DNA from: Laccaria trichodermophora
Lineage: Eukaryota > Basidiomycota > Agaricomycetes > Agaricales > Hydnangiaceae
Assembly: GCA_018417955.1 (NCBI GenBank)
Contig: JACTVC010000014.1
Coordinates: 310,001 to 374,000, forward strand
Direction: 5' to 3'
Length of the DNA stretch: 64,000 nt
The notes below the pieces were generated by a model, which saw only the letters and a program-made list of their open reading frames with translations, ran no database searches and had not been told where the DNA came from. This document shows positions 1-12,607 of the stretch, piece after piece. Position 1 is the first letter of the stretch. The number at the start of each line of letters is the position of its first letter. A program made the position numbers and the translations under genes.

Positions 1-995
1 GTGAACGAGGCCTGAGATCAAGAACACGGTGTTGAGGAAGACAAAGGCGGTGTACTGCTTGCCCCTTGGACAGCGGAGGATCTTTGTGACCACAAAGATG
101 GTGCATGACTTTAGTGGCTGAAAAGTATTGTTAGTGTAAGGTAAGTAATGGCGTCGATGAAACTTACTCGACGCAATACCTGGTGCCACGTCCGCCTGTA
201 AATGGGTGTTTCGGTCAGATGGATCACATCTGGGCTCAAACGTACGTACCCCCAGAACCTTTGCACGCTGTAAGCGTCAAACGGACTTCCAAACAGATCC
301 GGCCACTCTTTCGGGCCAGAAATCCCAACACCCACACAAAAAGCAGCCAAAACACAATGTATCGTGTTAATTTGTGCGACCGCGTTAAGGGCGAATGCAA
401 AAACGCCCGTAGTATGATGAAACCAACCCATGTCCCTCACGGATAAGGTGATACCCGACAACGCTGGGTTAGAGTTGATCATCACGGATGCGAAAGTGCC
501 TATCAGCGCGCTGGCGAGGGCACGGGCGATCCTTGACGAGACGAATGCGAAGCGTGGTTTGGTTGACGGTTTCGGAAGGGTCCGTGGTTCAAATGACCAC
601 CATATTCCGCGTGGATTGGTGTAAAGGCTAAGGGCACGACGGAAACGCTTCATCAATGGTATGTCCGCCTCTGCACCCTTCTTTCTTGGGGGTTGATCCT
701 TGGGGTAGATGTCCTTCTGGACGTCGGTTATGAGGATGTAATCCACGGCTACCATGAGCTGGATCAAGATGGCAGTTCCAAGGCCTTGGTCAACCGTCAC
801 ATCGCCCGTTGTTGTGTGGCACACAAGGTAGCAGGAAGTGATGGCGATAGGGAGGAAGATTGACCAACGGGTCCATATTGAAGTTTTGCTTGAAAGCACT
901 GTGATAGAGAGAACAAGTAGACACTGCGTCAGAGCGTGAAGAGCCCAAGAGAAAGGGTGCCGTTCTGGCATGGCGGACGAAGAGAGGGAACACAA
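1..995 (-). CDS. wax-synthase-like MBOAT membrane acyltransferase, 3' end outside window
   Basis: Probable membrane-bound O-acyltransferase of the fungal wax-synthase-like group, which transfers acyl groups to alcohols or small metabolites in an internal membrane. Exon 1 (995 to 168) has hydrophobic stretches near residues 16-34, 43-59, 73-90, 156-173 and 195-225, then EWPDLFGSP and FWG near residues 231-250 and WHQVLRR near 271-277, as expected for the family. A 50-nt GT-AG intron (167 to 118) leads in phase 0 into exon 2 (117 to 1), which ends at the window edge with SGLVH, the expected place for the conserved MBOAT histidine. The start at 995 is the first in-frame ATG; a second at residue 9 is possible. 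CpG content is normal and no break is visible, so this is probably a live gene. The substrate cannot be told. Confidence 0.8.
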
Positions 996-2240
996 CTGAC
1001 CTGATTCACAGTTCGGCTCCTAAACACAGAAGGCTTCTTGACCTTGACCTTGATGGGGATGACACGTTACATAATTTCGCCTTGTATATCGGTGATATCA
1101 ATAATCGAGGGGTTTTGAGGGGACTATTTTACCAGTAAAGTGTTAAAGACAAAGCCGGAAAAGATAACGTACATATCGCGCGGGCTCCTAAGGTTTGGTC
1201 CAGGCAAGGGCCTAGGTCTGCGCGACATGAACGATGCGCCTTCTTTAATGGGCTAATAGCTTCGTAAGGGATTCTTCTTTGGCTAGCGAGAGCCCCGCAA
1301 TAGTTGATAAAGCGCGGGGAAAGAAGGTGCAGACCCTGTGTTTGGGCGTTCGTCGGGATAATGCCATGCCCCGTTTGCGTGGGTAGACACATAGCTCTTG
1401 TTTGAATGTGATTCCGAGATAAAACATCATCTTAGCAATGCGGGCACATCAAAGATAAGGATTCCTTGTCTGTTCGCGCAGGTGCTATAATGCATTCATC
1501 TAGGATACAGTCTATCAGCAAGAAGGGGTGTAGCGTGGAGATGATTTAAGCCCTTCAGTGTTGCCATCGGATGCATCCATGAGTCACTGAGGGAACATCC
1601 AAGATTGGGACAGTCGCTGGCACGGGTGACATCACTGCTTTTGCAGTCGCCGCTGTTAACGGGGAAGACGACGGGATTCCACCACCACCACAGTACGCGC
1701 TCCCCGTTTTCCCTGAATCGAGCGACCGCTGTTAGCAGGTGTGGTTCTGTGTTACAGGTCAATCTGGGAAACCAGGGTCGAACGAGAGTGGCCCTGCGAT
1801 AGCTGACCAGCGGGTGGAGGAAGAATCTGGTAAGGATGGGCGGGGATGTCGCGCAACGATCGACCATGGGTTTGATATGAATCCGCGGTGACACTTCGAC
1901 TTCGGGGCGGTTTCGACGAAACAGATACGTGCGACGTCGAGAGTACGTGGAACTGATGAACGAGTCCTCAGACACTCGTTGACGCTACCTAGAAAGAAGC
2001 TTTCCCTTTTGAATAGGGACCACCGTGGTAACGGTTCTTATATTTTGGAAAGTATGCATGCATGATTGCCCACCTAGATCAAAGAGGAGAGCATTGGAAG
2101 ATTGGTGGCCTTCTCGAGTCGAATCTGCAGGTCGTTTAGTAAAGTGGTCACGTTGTCTCATGGCATCGGTCACACTCAAGTAAGGACACGTTTTTGCCTC
2201 GTTCACATCTTTCGTCTCAACTTCCATCTCGTCGTCTGCC
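996..2240. other. degenerate copy of the duplicated block upstream of NLR1
   Basis: No gene is supported here. The part at about 1,150-1,430 matches the promoter regions in front of NLR2 (about 17,580-17,780) and NLR3 (42,080-42,399), including the stretch around the G-rich 'gcgcggggaaagaaggtgcag'-type sequence. The part at about 1,520-1,800 matches 47,930-48,180 (shared 'cagtgttgccatcggatgca'). The short open frames are not conserved between copies. The TATA box of the NLR3 promoter is replaced here by ctcctaagg at about 1,187. Confidence 0.6.
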
Positions 2241-2640
2241 ATGTCTAACCCAGTCAAAGATTGTTTACTCGAGCCTTTTTGCAGTCTCAAGAACGCTGTA
2301 GCAAGATTGTGGTCGCCGAAACCTCGATCGGCGAATATCAATAATAACACTTCAAACCCCCGTCCCAGTTCTGCTCCGCCCATCTTGCCATCCTCAGCCA
2401 TCCGCGTGGTGGATGCAGGAGTAGCTGTCTCTGGTGAGATACCTGATATCCCCTTTGCGCATCAAGTCAATATTGATCTTTGTCTGTTCAAGGCGACCAG
2501 CGTGGGCATCCCCATGCGAGTCAGCCCTTGCAGGAGCCTTTCTCTGTCTTAACTGGTCTGCTCTGCTTCAAATTATGCTTTTCGAAATCACTGACGGTTC
2601 TGACGTAGATCATTCAACATCCGGCCCAAGCACCTCAACT

Positions 2641-2918
2641 GCGCCTCTATCCAATTTTCCTGTTGCGGATCCAGCGTCAAAGTCAGCGGGTAATTTTTAC
2701 GATAAATTCTTGTGATCTATATCAGATGCAAGTTCACCATGCAGGTCATTCAACTAACCCTCGAGTTGGTGTTATCAATGCGCCTCTATCCAATTTTCCT
2801 GTTGTGGATCCAGCATCAAAGTCAGCAGGTAATTTTCACGATAAATTCTTGTGATCCATATCAGATGCAAGCTCACCATGCAGGTCATTCAACTAACCCT
2901 CGAGTTGGTGTTATCAAT
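2641..2918 (+). repeat. 139-bp exon-intron tandem duplication in NLR1
   Basis: Two adjacent units, 2641-2779 and 2780-2918, differ at only a few bases. Each holds coding sequence (PLSNFPV-DPASKSAG), an intron of about 55 nt that starts GTAATTTT and ends CATGCAG, and the start of the next exon (HSTNPRVGVIN). NLR2 and NLR3 have one unit. Because the intron phase is unchanged, the duplication adds a spliceable exon without breaking frame. Confidence 0.85.
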
Positions 2919-3157
2919 AATATTGAGAAGGTTCAGAATGTAAATACTGGCCCCAACCAAGGTATGTCAATTTGGACAATTTTATGGTCAAGATGTTCAC
3001 CTGCATTTCAAAAGGTGTTATCATTCAACAAGTTACTCAAGGTGTGAAATAAATGCAACATGTTATTGACCTCAACAAATATTCTGTTCAATAGTTCTGG
3101 ATTTGGGTATTCAAATTACCCTTCAGACAATCAAGAATGAGCAACTTGGTATATACT

Positions 3158-3842
3158 CCTGCCCAAAAAAAGTAATGGGCAACATTGAAATAGCTTGTTC
3201 TCACTCAAATCAGCACCAAATGACTCCAAATAAGTTGTAGACATAGAAATTAGGTCCCCTGGGTCTTGAATCTGAGGGTAGAAAATTACCAAATAAGGAA
3301 ATATCATAGATATTGTCTCTACAGTAGATGCTGCAGAACACAAGCATACTAGGAGATTTTTTGTAGCAAAGTTTATGTACACCACTCAAAAGGGGTTGAA
3401 AAATAGAGTAGAATCCATCTTTGGTTCATGCAATTTGGTCAAGATTTGAGCTCACAATTGCCTCTTGAAAGTGGGGCTCTGAAGACAATTTTGGTGATTT
3501 CAGGCAGTCTTCTCTGATTTTCACAGGTTTCAGGAGACAATGGTAAGCTCAAATCTTGACCAAATTGCATGAACCAAAGATGGATTCTACTCTATTTTTC
3601 AACCCCTTTTGAGTGGTGTACATAAACTTTGCTACAAAAAATCTCCTAGTATGCTTGTGTTCTGCAGCATCTACTGTAGAGACAATATCTATGATATTTC
3701 TCTATTTGGTAATTTTCTACCCTCAGATTCAAGACCCAGGGGACCTAATTTCTATGTCTACAACTTATTTGGAGTCATTTGGTGCTGATTTGAGTGAGAA
3801 CAAGCTATTTCAATGTTGCCCATTACTTTTTTTGGGCATGAG
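3158..3842. mobile_element. fold-back MITE (Tc1/mariner-like) in an NLR1 intron
   Basis: Arms at 3158-3452 and 3546-3842 are inverted copies about 295 bp long with only a few mismatches, around a 93-bp loop. The ends read CTCCTGCCC and, on the other strand, CTCATGCCC, and are flanked on both sides by TA, the target duplication of Tc1/mariner elements. NLR2 and NLR3 have a short uninterrupted intron here, so this is an insertion. It carries no transposase; the open frame found in each arm is the same sequence read twice. Confidence 0.85.
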
Positions 3843-6800
3843 TACATGCCAGCTTTATCTATATCATTGACTAACCAATCTGATTACTTCAGTTAAAGAT
3901 ATTTATGCATGGCTTTCTCCACCTGACAGTTCTAGTAATTACCATGCAGCATATAAAATTTTAAAGAGTCAGCCAGACTCCTGCTCATGGTTTCTTACAG
4001 GGAGGAGCTTTTCTAAGTGGCTGGCAGAGGCTGGCTTTCTCTGGATCAAAGGAAAATGTAAGTTTTTCTATGGATACAATTTCAGGCTCTGAATTTACCA
4101 TTGGTCAAGCGGGATGTGGCAAAACTATTCTAAGGTGAAATACTTTATCTACTTTATTGCATCAAGAGTGACTAAAACACAATTAGCTCTTCCATCATCC
4201 ATCATCTTTCCAAATCACAATCTTCTCTTGCAACTGCTTATTTCTTTTTTGATGGCAGAGATTCTCAAAAGGAACTACAGCTGCATGATAAACTGATTCG
4301 ATCACTTATTTGGCAATTCTCTCTAAAATGTGGGGATGGTGTACCAAAGGTTTTGGCAGAATTGCATTCTCTCTGTGGCAAAGGCTTTCAGCAACCTTCT
4401 CTTGATGATCTCCATGATGATCTCCAAAGAATTCTCAGTGGCTTTAATTCTGCATATATTATTCTGGATGCTCTTGATGAATGCTCTGAGAGAGATAAGG
4501 TGCTTGACTGGATTCAGACTGTCATCTTGGATAAGAATGGAAATCTTAGGCTGCACTTGATCACTACTAGCAGACCAGAGAAAGAGATCAATGACAAATT
4601 TGAGTTTTATCCCTGTATTGATCTGGTTGAGGCATCTGGGGACCATAGTATTGTGGCCTATCTTGACTATCAGCTTTGGAATGACTCTGACTGGCATAAG
4701 TGGGGTCGAGGGATTCGGGTTGAAGTAAAGTCAACATTAATAAACCAAACAGATGGAATGTATGTTTTTGGATTACTAATCAAATGACAAGGTAATTGCT
4801 AACTTCAAATTTAGGTTTCGATGGGTTGCATTGCAGCTAATGGATCTTAAGAAATGTCGAACTGAGAAGGCACTCAGAAAGCAGTTAAACAATCTACCTA
4901 AGGGTCTGGATGAGACATATGATCGAATGTTGCTAAGAATTGATGAAACAGACTGTGGCTATGCCAAAATATTTCTCTTGTGGTTGTGTTTTGCTGTTCG
5001 TCCAATGACATTGAAGGAACTTGCTGCAACTGTAACTGTGGATCTGGCTGCTGAAAATGGACCACAATATGAACCTAAAAATAAAATTCAAGATATCTCA
5101 GATGTCTTAACTATATGCTCCAGTTTTGTTATTCAATCAAAATGTATGTTCTCATATTTCACTAGATTGAAGTAAATGCTAAACACCATAAACAGATGAA
5201 ATCAAGCTTGCACATTTCTCTGTCAAAGAATATCTCTTGTCTCAGCATATCAAAGAACATTATGATAAGCAAGTGAAAAGATTTAGCTTGAGCCCAGAGC
5301 TCTCTCACTCAATGATATCTCAGACCTGTCTTGCCTACCTTCTGCAATTTGAGACACCAGAGCCAGAAAATTATGCAGATGTTCCTCTTTTGGATTATGC
5401 AGCAAAAAACTGGATATCTCATATACGATCTAGTAGTGAAGATACATCTCAAGAATCTTCCTCATTGGATTTGATGATAAAGCTTCTAAAACCTGGCAAT
5501 CCTGCTTTTGTCAATTGGGTAAAGATTTATGATCCATTGCATGCTTCTCAAAATATGCCACCACTGTATTATGCATGCAAAGCTGGTCTGATCAAAACTA
5601 CCTTTGTCTGCTGAAAAATGAAGTAGATATCAATATAAGAGTGACAGAAGAGCATGGATCTGTGCTGCAGCTGGCATCACATGAAGGCCATGAGGCAATT
5701 GCAAAACTGCTGATAGAGAAGGGGGCAGATGTCAATGCACAGGGAGGACACTATGGAAATGCACTCCAGGCAGCATCATTGTATGGACATGGGAAAATTG
5801 CAAAGCTTTTGATTGAGAAGGGTGCAGATGTGAATGCAGAAGGTGGAGGATATGGATATGCACTTCAGGCAGCATCATTGCATGGTCATGAGGCAATTGC
5901 AAAGCATTTGATAGAGAATGGAGCAAATGTGAATGCACAAGGTGGATGGCATCAAAGTGCACTTCAGGCAGCATCATTGTATGGTCATGAGGCAATTGCA
6001 AAACTTTTGATAATGAATGGGGCAAATGTAAAGGTACAAGGAGGCCAGCATGGAAATGCACTTCTGGCAGCATCATTTCATGGTCATGAGGCAATTGCAA
6101 AGCTTTTGATCAAGCATGGGGCAGATGTGAATGCACAAGAAAGAGAGCATGGAAGTGCACTCCAGGTAGCATCATCTTGTGGCCATGAGGCCATTGTAAG
6201 GCTTTTGATAAAGAGTGGGGCAGATGTGAATGCATATGGACAAAAGTATGGAACTGCACTTCAAGCAGCAATATCTGATGGTCATGAGGCAGTTGTAAAG
6301 CTTTTGATAGAGAATGGAGCAAATGTGAATGCAGGTGGAGGGTTTGGAAGTCCACTTGAAATAGCATCATATCATGATTATGAGGCAATTGTGAAGCTTT
6401 TGATACAGAGTGGGGCAAAGGTGAATGCAGAAGGTGGACGGTATGGCAATGCACTTCAGGCAGCACTAGAGAGGGGCCTTGGGGCAATTATAAAGCTTTT
6501 GATAGAAAATGGAGCAAATGTGAATGCACAAGGTGGAAGTGCACTTCAGGCAGCATCATCTCGTGGTGATGAGGCAATTGTAAAGCTTTTCCTAGAGAGT
6601 GGGGCAGATGTGAATGCACAAGGTGGACAGTATGGAAATGCACTTCAGGCAGCATCATACAAAGGCCATGAGGCAATTGTAAGGCTTTTGATATATTATG
6701 GGGCAGATGTGAATGCACAAGGTGGAAAGTATGGAAATGCACTCCAGGCAGCATCATACAAAGGCCATGAGGCAATTGCAAAGCTTTTGATATATTATGG

Positions 6801-7828
6801 GGCAGATGTGAATGCACAAGGTGGAATGTATGAAAATGCACTCCAGGCAGCATCGTTCTATGGCCATACAGCAATTGTGATGCTTTTGATAGAGTTTGGT
6901 GCAGATGTCAATGCACAGGGAGGAGAGCATGGAAATGCACTTCAGGCAGCATCTACACAAGGTCATGAGGCAATTGCAGAACTTTTGATAGTGAGTGGGG
7001 CCAATGTGAGTGCACCAGGAGGACAGCATGGGAATGCACTTCACAAAGCATTACTTGGTAGTCATGAGGCAATTGCAAGGCTTTTGATAGAGAATGGGGC
7101 AGAAGTGAATGCAAAAGCAGGAGAGCATGGGAATGCACTTCGCATAGCATCATTCAAAGGTCAGGAGGCAGTTGCCAAGCTTTTGATAGAGCATGGGGCA
7201 GATGTGAATGCACAAGAAAAAAAGTATGGAAATATACTTACAGCAGCATCAAATTGGGGACATGAGGCAATTGTAAGGGCTTTGATAGAGAAGGGAGAAG
7301 GGAGCAAGTGTGAATGCACAATGTGGAGAGCATGGAAATGCACTTCATGCAGCATCATTGCATGATCATAAAGGAATTGTCAAGCTTTTGATAAATAGTG
7401 GGGGAGATGTCAATGCACAGGGAGGTTACTATGGAAATGCACTAAATGCAGCATCATTTCATGGTCATGAGACAATTGTGAAGCTTTTGATAGAGAATGG
7501 GGCAGATGTAAATGCACAAGGTGGACAGTGTGGAAATGCACTCAACATAGCATCAACTTGGGGTCATAAGGCAATTGTACAGAATTTGATAGAGAATGGG
7601 GCAGATGTGAATGCACAAGGAGGAAAGTATGGAAATGCACTTCAGGCAGCATCATTCTATGGTCATGAGGCAATTGCAAAGCTTTTGATAGAGAATGGGG
7701 CAGATGTGAATGCACAAGGTGGAGAGTATGGAAATGCACTTAAAGCAGCATTTACACAGGGTTATGGGGCACTTGCAAAGCTCTTGATAAAGAATGGGGC
7801 AGATTTGGGTACAAAAGGGAGAGAGTAA

Positions 7829-8626
7829 AACATTTTTGTCCCATTATTCAACCTCATTTACATTCTACATAAGATCTATAGGTCAACACTTTTATAATTC
7901 CATCTGTTAGCCACGGTAAGTAGAAAAGCTTGTAGTAGGTAAACAGTATACTATCAAAATAAGTTTATGCTTATCTTAAATCCAGAATAGAAATGCTGAC
8001 ATAGTTGTAATTGTGATCCAATACATATGAAAGAAGCTGCTCTAAACCAAAATTTATCACATGCACTTCTTCTCTTTGGTACTAATATTGGGTACCCATG
8101 CACATGTTAGTTTTTATATCAGGTTAGATATAAGTCTTGTCATCAGTCATATGCATAAAAACAGTGCTGTTATGAACACTTGAATTGGACAACTCTAATG
8201 CCATTGTGTGACTTTCTTCAGCCTAACCATGAGACTCTAAATTTAACTCATGTAATGGTGTATTTTATGCATGCAGACAAACTTTGTTGGAGCTCTTTAC
8301 ACTCCCCAACCTATTCCTGCTGGACTGGACTGGGACTGGGAGAAGTTTCATGTTGGCTAATCACCATACAATTTTTTTATCTCAGTCCTAATGGAATCCT
8401 TTTAAATTTCTACTGGAATGACCACAAATCACAAGAAATTGTGGATTCCTAAGGAATGGGTATACTGGTGTCCAGCATGAGAAGTCCAGTAGAAATCCAA
8501 TAGGAATTTCCAGATACAAGGGACCAGTAGTTTGTCAGTGTTGGCTTTTCTTATATAATAACAAAAGTTGCAGTAGCATGAATTGAACCCTTGACCTTTA
8601 GATCATGCAAACACATTATATTATAG
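7829..8626. other. intergenic, AT-rich, no gene seen
   Basis: Stretch between NLR1 and the Plavaka relic. At about 8,400-8,520 there are several ggaat/attcc motifs like those at 29.7 and 34.2 kb. On the minus strand at about 8,560-8,640 the words GGTCAAGGGTTCAATTC resemble the T-arm (B box) of a tRNA, but no matching first half was found. Nothing else is supported. Confidence 0.4.
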
Positions 8627-11447
8627 ATGCCATCCTTGATGACTTTCATCTGTAAGACACATGGAACAGCCCCCTTCACATCACACAAGGAACTGTATGC
8701 CTTGATCAATGCCATCCCATTTGGTGATGCTCCATGGCAGTCCTTCTCTATCAAATATGCTGGTGAACTCCCTGAGGGTACCCCCCTGAGCTGGATGCTT
8801 GCTGAGTATGAAGTCTGGTTTCATGATCCTGCTGTGGTCATCAAGAATATGCTCAAAAATTCTGATTTCAAGGGCGAGTTTGTTTATGGTGCTTTTCATG
8901 AGTATGACAAAAAAGGCAAGTGAAAATGGCAGGACTTCATGTTGGGGAATTGGAGTTGGTGGCAGTCAGTAAGTTTTTTTTGAGACAGTTTGTTGTTATC
9001 TTAATTGATACAATCTTCAACTAGGACAAAATTATGAAGGAGAATCCTAACAACATGGGAGCTCTTTTTGTCCCAGTCATCTCTGGCAGTGATAAGATGA
9101 CTGTCTCAGTTGCAACTGGTCAAAATGAGTACTATCCCTTGTACATATCAATTGGAAACATTCACAACAATGTTCGGCATGTGCACCATGAATCTGTAAT
9201 CCCTATTGGGTTCCTCTCTATCATGAAAGGTAAGCCAACTTTTCTTCTATCTGGTGCATCCTCATGCCCAAGCTCAACAGGTGAAAGGAAGCATGATAAT
9301 GATCCAGCATTTCTTCATTTTTGCTGGTGCATTTTCCACTTGTCACTTGGTGTGATTTTTCAGAGTCTGAAGTCCCAGATGACCACCCTGCAAGTCATGT
9401 GTTGCCCTGATGGCCATTTCCGACATGTTATCTATGGCCTTGGTTTGTACATTGCAAACTCCCCTGAGCAACAAGCCCTTTTGTCATTTGTGTTCAAGGC
9501 TGGTGTATGAAGTAAGTATCCTTTTTAATTTTTCTGAACTCACCTAATCAACACAATTGGTAAATTTCAGATGCACATCTTTACCCAATGATTTGGATTC
9601 TCCAAGTGATCTCCACTCTCAAGCCTGGACAGATGCAATGATTGAAGCATTTGATGCACAAATTCTGTGGGATGTTTATGGCATCATTGCTGATGTTGTG
9701 GTAGGTTTCCTACAATTAATGTTCCGTTAGACCCTCCACTTACTATCATCACCAGCCGTTTATAAACAACTTTCCTCAAGCTGATATTCATGAGTTACTC
9801 ACCCCTGTTCTTCTGCATCAAGTCATTAAAGGAATGTTCAAGGATCACCTAGTGACATGGGTTTGTGGATACCTTGTTGCAGTCCATGGAGAAGCCCGTG
9901 CAAATGTTATCATGGATGAAATTGATTGTCAGTAAGCCTTGGCCTTCCCTTCCTGCATCAATGATGCAATTGGACTGATATGAGACTCCAGCATTTCTGC
10001 AGTCCCTTTTTTTCCTGGACTGCAACATTTTCCACAGAGCTGACAATTCAAGCAATGGACAGGGGACAACTCTAAAGCACTCATGAAGGTTTGTGTCCTT
10101 TTTTTCTTCAGATATACAATGCTGACTTATAATCAGGTTTATCTTCCTGTGCTCTCAGGCTATGTCCCCCCTGAGATGCTGAGATGTTTCTCAGCATTTC
10201 TAGACTTCTGTTACCTTGTCTGATGCTCCATCATCAATGACTCAACTCTTGCCATGATCGATGACACCCTCCTTCAATTTCATCAATCACAAACCATCTT
10301 TCAAACAAGCAGTGCACACCCTGAGGGCTTCTCACTACCCTGACAACACTCCCTTGTTCATTACTGAAAACTCATTGAGGACTTTGGCACTCCCAATGGG
10401 CTTTGCTCATCCATCACTGAAGCCAAACACATCAGAGCTGTGAAGCAACCCTGGTACTGTTCAAGCAAGTTCAACACTTTGGGCCAGATGTTACTCACAA
10501 ACCAATGCTTGGACAAGCTGGGTGCGGCTTACACTACATTCAAAGCATGTGGAATGCTGGATGGTTCTGTCCTTGATGCCATGTATGCTTCACTTGGCAT
10601 CTCTTCAGATGGTGACTCTGACTCTGATGAATTGGAGGATGAGGACAATGAGGAACAATATGAGGGTGGACCAGTGGATGGCCCAAGGGTTCTGGGGGAG
10701 GTCAGGCTTGCAAGGACTTCACACAAGAGCTCAATTTTTCACCTACCATCTGTTTCCACTGAGCCCTTTTTGAAGAATGACAGTATCCCAGGGACCTTGC
10801 TACCCTCTCCAAGTTCATCAGTCACCCACACTTTGATTTCTGCAACCTTGTTCATCAGTTTCTCCATGAGCAACTCCATCCTACACATGAGAACAACCTC
10901 AAAGACATTCTGCTCAGTGACTGTCCTCATGTCACAGGCCATGAAAGAGTTCAGGTTTTCCACTCAGCCATCGCCACATTTCACACACCTAGTGACCCAT
11001 CAGGAATTGGTGGTATGCAATGTGAGACCATATAGTTGACACCTTCATGGTGCATGTTAGGGCAGTGCCATGACTGTGTCTTTGCTACCATTGATGAGGG
11101 TGCAGAAGGCTTCCAAGCTTTGGCTGCCCTCCAAGTCAAACTATTCTTTTCCTTGCATTACAAAGGCACAGACTTCCCCTGTGCACTCATCAAGTGGTTT
11201 TCTCCCACATTTGATGGCACAGATCCTATACCAGCATGTGGGTCATCTGTCCTGATGCCAATGAGGATGGACTGTGTGACACCACCATTATTCACATTGA
11301 CACTATATTTCATCTTGCACATTTGATACCTGTTTATGGTGACTCAACCTTACCTCCTGACTTCCACTTCTCTTATTCCCTTGACATGTTTGATGCCTTT
11401 TTTGTAAGCAGGTACATAGACCACCATGCCCATGAAATTGCTTTTTG
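8627..11447 (+). mobile_element. Plavaka-type (CACTA/EnSpm) transposase relic
   Basis: A broken copy of the large transposase of Plavaka elements, CACTA-like DNA transposons common in agaricomycetes. Recognisable pieces in order are NAIPFGDAPWQSFSIKYAG with AEYEVWFHDP (about 8,700-8,830), SVATGQNEYYPLYISIGNIH (about 9,105-9,165), CPDGHFRHVIYGLGLYIA (about 9,400-9,460), GQMLLTNQCLDKLGAAY (about 10,480-10,530), an acidic stretch (10,610-10,670), IDTIFHLAHLIPVYGD (about 11,295-11,345) and FFVSRYIDHHAHEIAF (about 11,398-11,445). These lie in different frames with stops between them, and probable introns remain. It is dead. Terminal inverted repeats were not found, so the element borders are open. 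The family call rests on remembered conserved words of Plavaka proteins. Confidence 0.8.
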
Positions 11448-12607
11448 ACATACAAGAGTATTAAATTATATCTGAGGTTTGCTCTGGAACTTCTGGGATT
11501 TTACCTGGTGACGAAGTTGTCTGGAAATGTCTGTAGGTTCTTGGAGTTACACAAGATTCTGGTTGTTAATCTGGAACAGCTCTGGCAGAGTCTGGCAGCT
11601 GATGTTGCCAGGCACCCAGACTGATTTCAGATCAATCAGGTGATCCAGCCATGTGTAGGTTTCCTGATGCAGGAATATATACCCATCCCAACAACACCAT
11701 TTGATCCCCCACACCAACACCCCAACCAAAGCAGACTTGGACCACAGCATCACATGGCATAAGTCTGACACCACATACATCAACACCTTGCCCTCCTCTT
11801 CCTTCTCAAACTCTTGCTTAGCTAGAGGACAACCCCACCAAAACCTTGCCTGCTGAGTATGAAATTATGGTTTGGCCAGTGAAACCAACTTGAAAGCCTG
11901 CTGCCAAAGTGGACCCCCATGGTCTCAGCCCTGGGGTGGCTGACATTGGAATGGAGTGGGGGCCTTTTATATATATATATAGGTTATTGGTGATGTTCTC
12001 AAGATGGAACCAGGTTTCCTGTTCATTGACAGCATAGAGTGGCACTGGGTCAAGCTGGGTAACTCTATGTTCTTGCCCCTGCATTCCTGTTTAGCATACA
12101 TTTCTATGCTAAAGCAGCTCAAAGCTCCTCCAAAAAATGTTTCTGGTAGTTATAAAATCATTGGTATGGATGAGCCAGTCAAGAAGCCAGTTGATCGCAC
12201 CAAGGTGAGTTTCTCTTTGTTGTTCAACCTTCTTTGCACAATCTGATCCTTTGACTAGCCTTGGAATTCCTCTAACTTGAAGCTTGTTGAGGAAGATGAC
12301 CTGTCTGATCTGGATATGAGCAGGGAGGTTCTCTTAGTGCAGTGCAAAAGGTTTTGTTCATAGTGCTATTGCCATCAGGAACTGAATTGTCAGCAAGCAA
12401 GGTTGAATGCTGCCACCAGTGAGTGTCAGCACATAGTACCACTGGCTATGAGAGCCATTTCCCCCTTGTGTGCATACAAGTGCAGTGTCCAAGCAGCATC
12501 TTCTGGAAATCCAATTCTCTGCAGTAATGAAATTAATGGGTGGATAATTTGTAAGCATACAGTGCATTGTTCAACAAAGAGAGATCAAGTCGATAAAGGC
12601 ATTATCA
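11448..12607. other. unassigned stretch between Plavaka relic and block A
   Basis: No gene can be defended. A TA microsatellite sits at about 11,970-11,985. An open frame at 12004-12246 on the plus strand (EWHWVKLGN, LPLHSCLAYISML, GSYKIIGMDEPVKKPVDRTK) has protein-like composition and ends in a plausible GTGAGT donor, so it may be an exon of an unrecognised transposon protein. CpG is scarce, as in neighbouring transposon relics. Confidence 0.35.

Larger units (their letters stand above)
2241..7828 (+). pseudogene. NLR1: NACHT-ankyrin STAND receptor, frameshifted
   Basis: STAND-type NLR-like gene; relatives use a NACHT ATPase switch with C-terminal repeats as sensor. The first exon begins at 2241 and aligns with the N-termini of NLR2 and NLR3 (shared V-[TS]-G-E-I ... 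H-Q-V-N-[IV]-D-L). Short exons follow, then an exon with WLSPPDSSSNYHAA (about 3,900-4,060), the P-loop QAGCGKTIL (4,106-4,130), Walker B IILDALDEC (4,459-4,485), a winged-helix-like linker (4,813-5,170) and about 22 ankyrin units of 33 residues (5,640-7,820). Two frame breaks are clear against NLR3: one base is missing near 5,600, just before the ankyrins, and a 7-bp duplication lies at 7,288-7,301. The first splice pair of NLR2/NLR3 (GTAGGT donor, CAAG acceptor) is also lost. One intron holds a fold-back element, and another exon-intron unit is duplicated. It is probably a pseudogene, unless the breaks are assembly errors. Confidence 0.8.

Noticed and set aside
1496..1975. 159-codon minus-strand frame upstream of NLR1
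   Set aside because: The matching sequence at 47.9-48.2 kb does not keep the frame and the composition is not protein-like.
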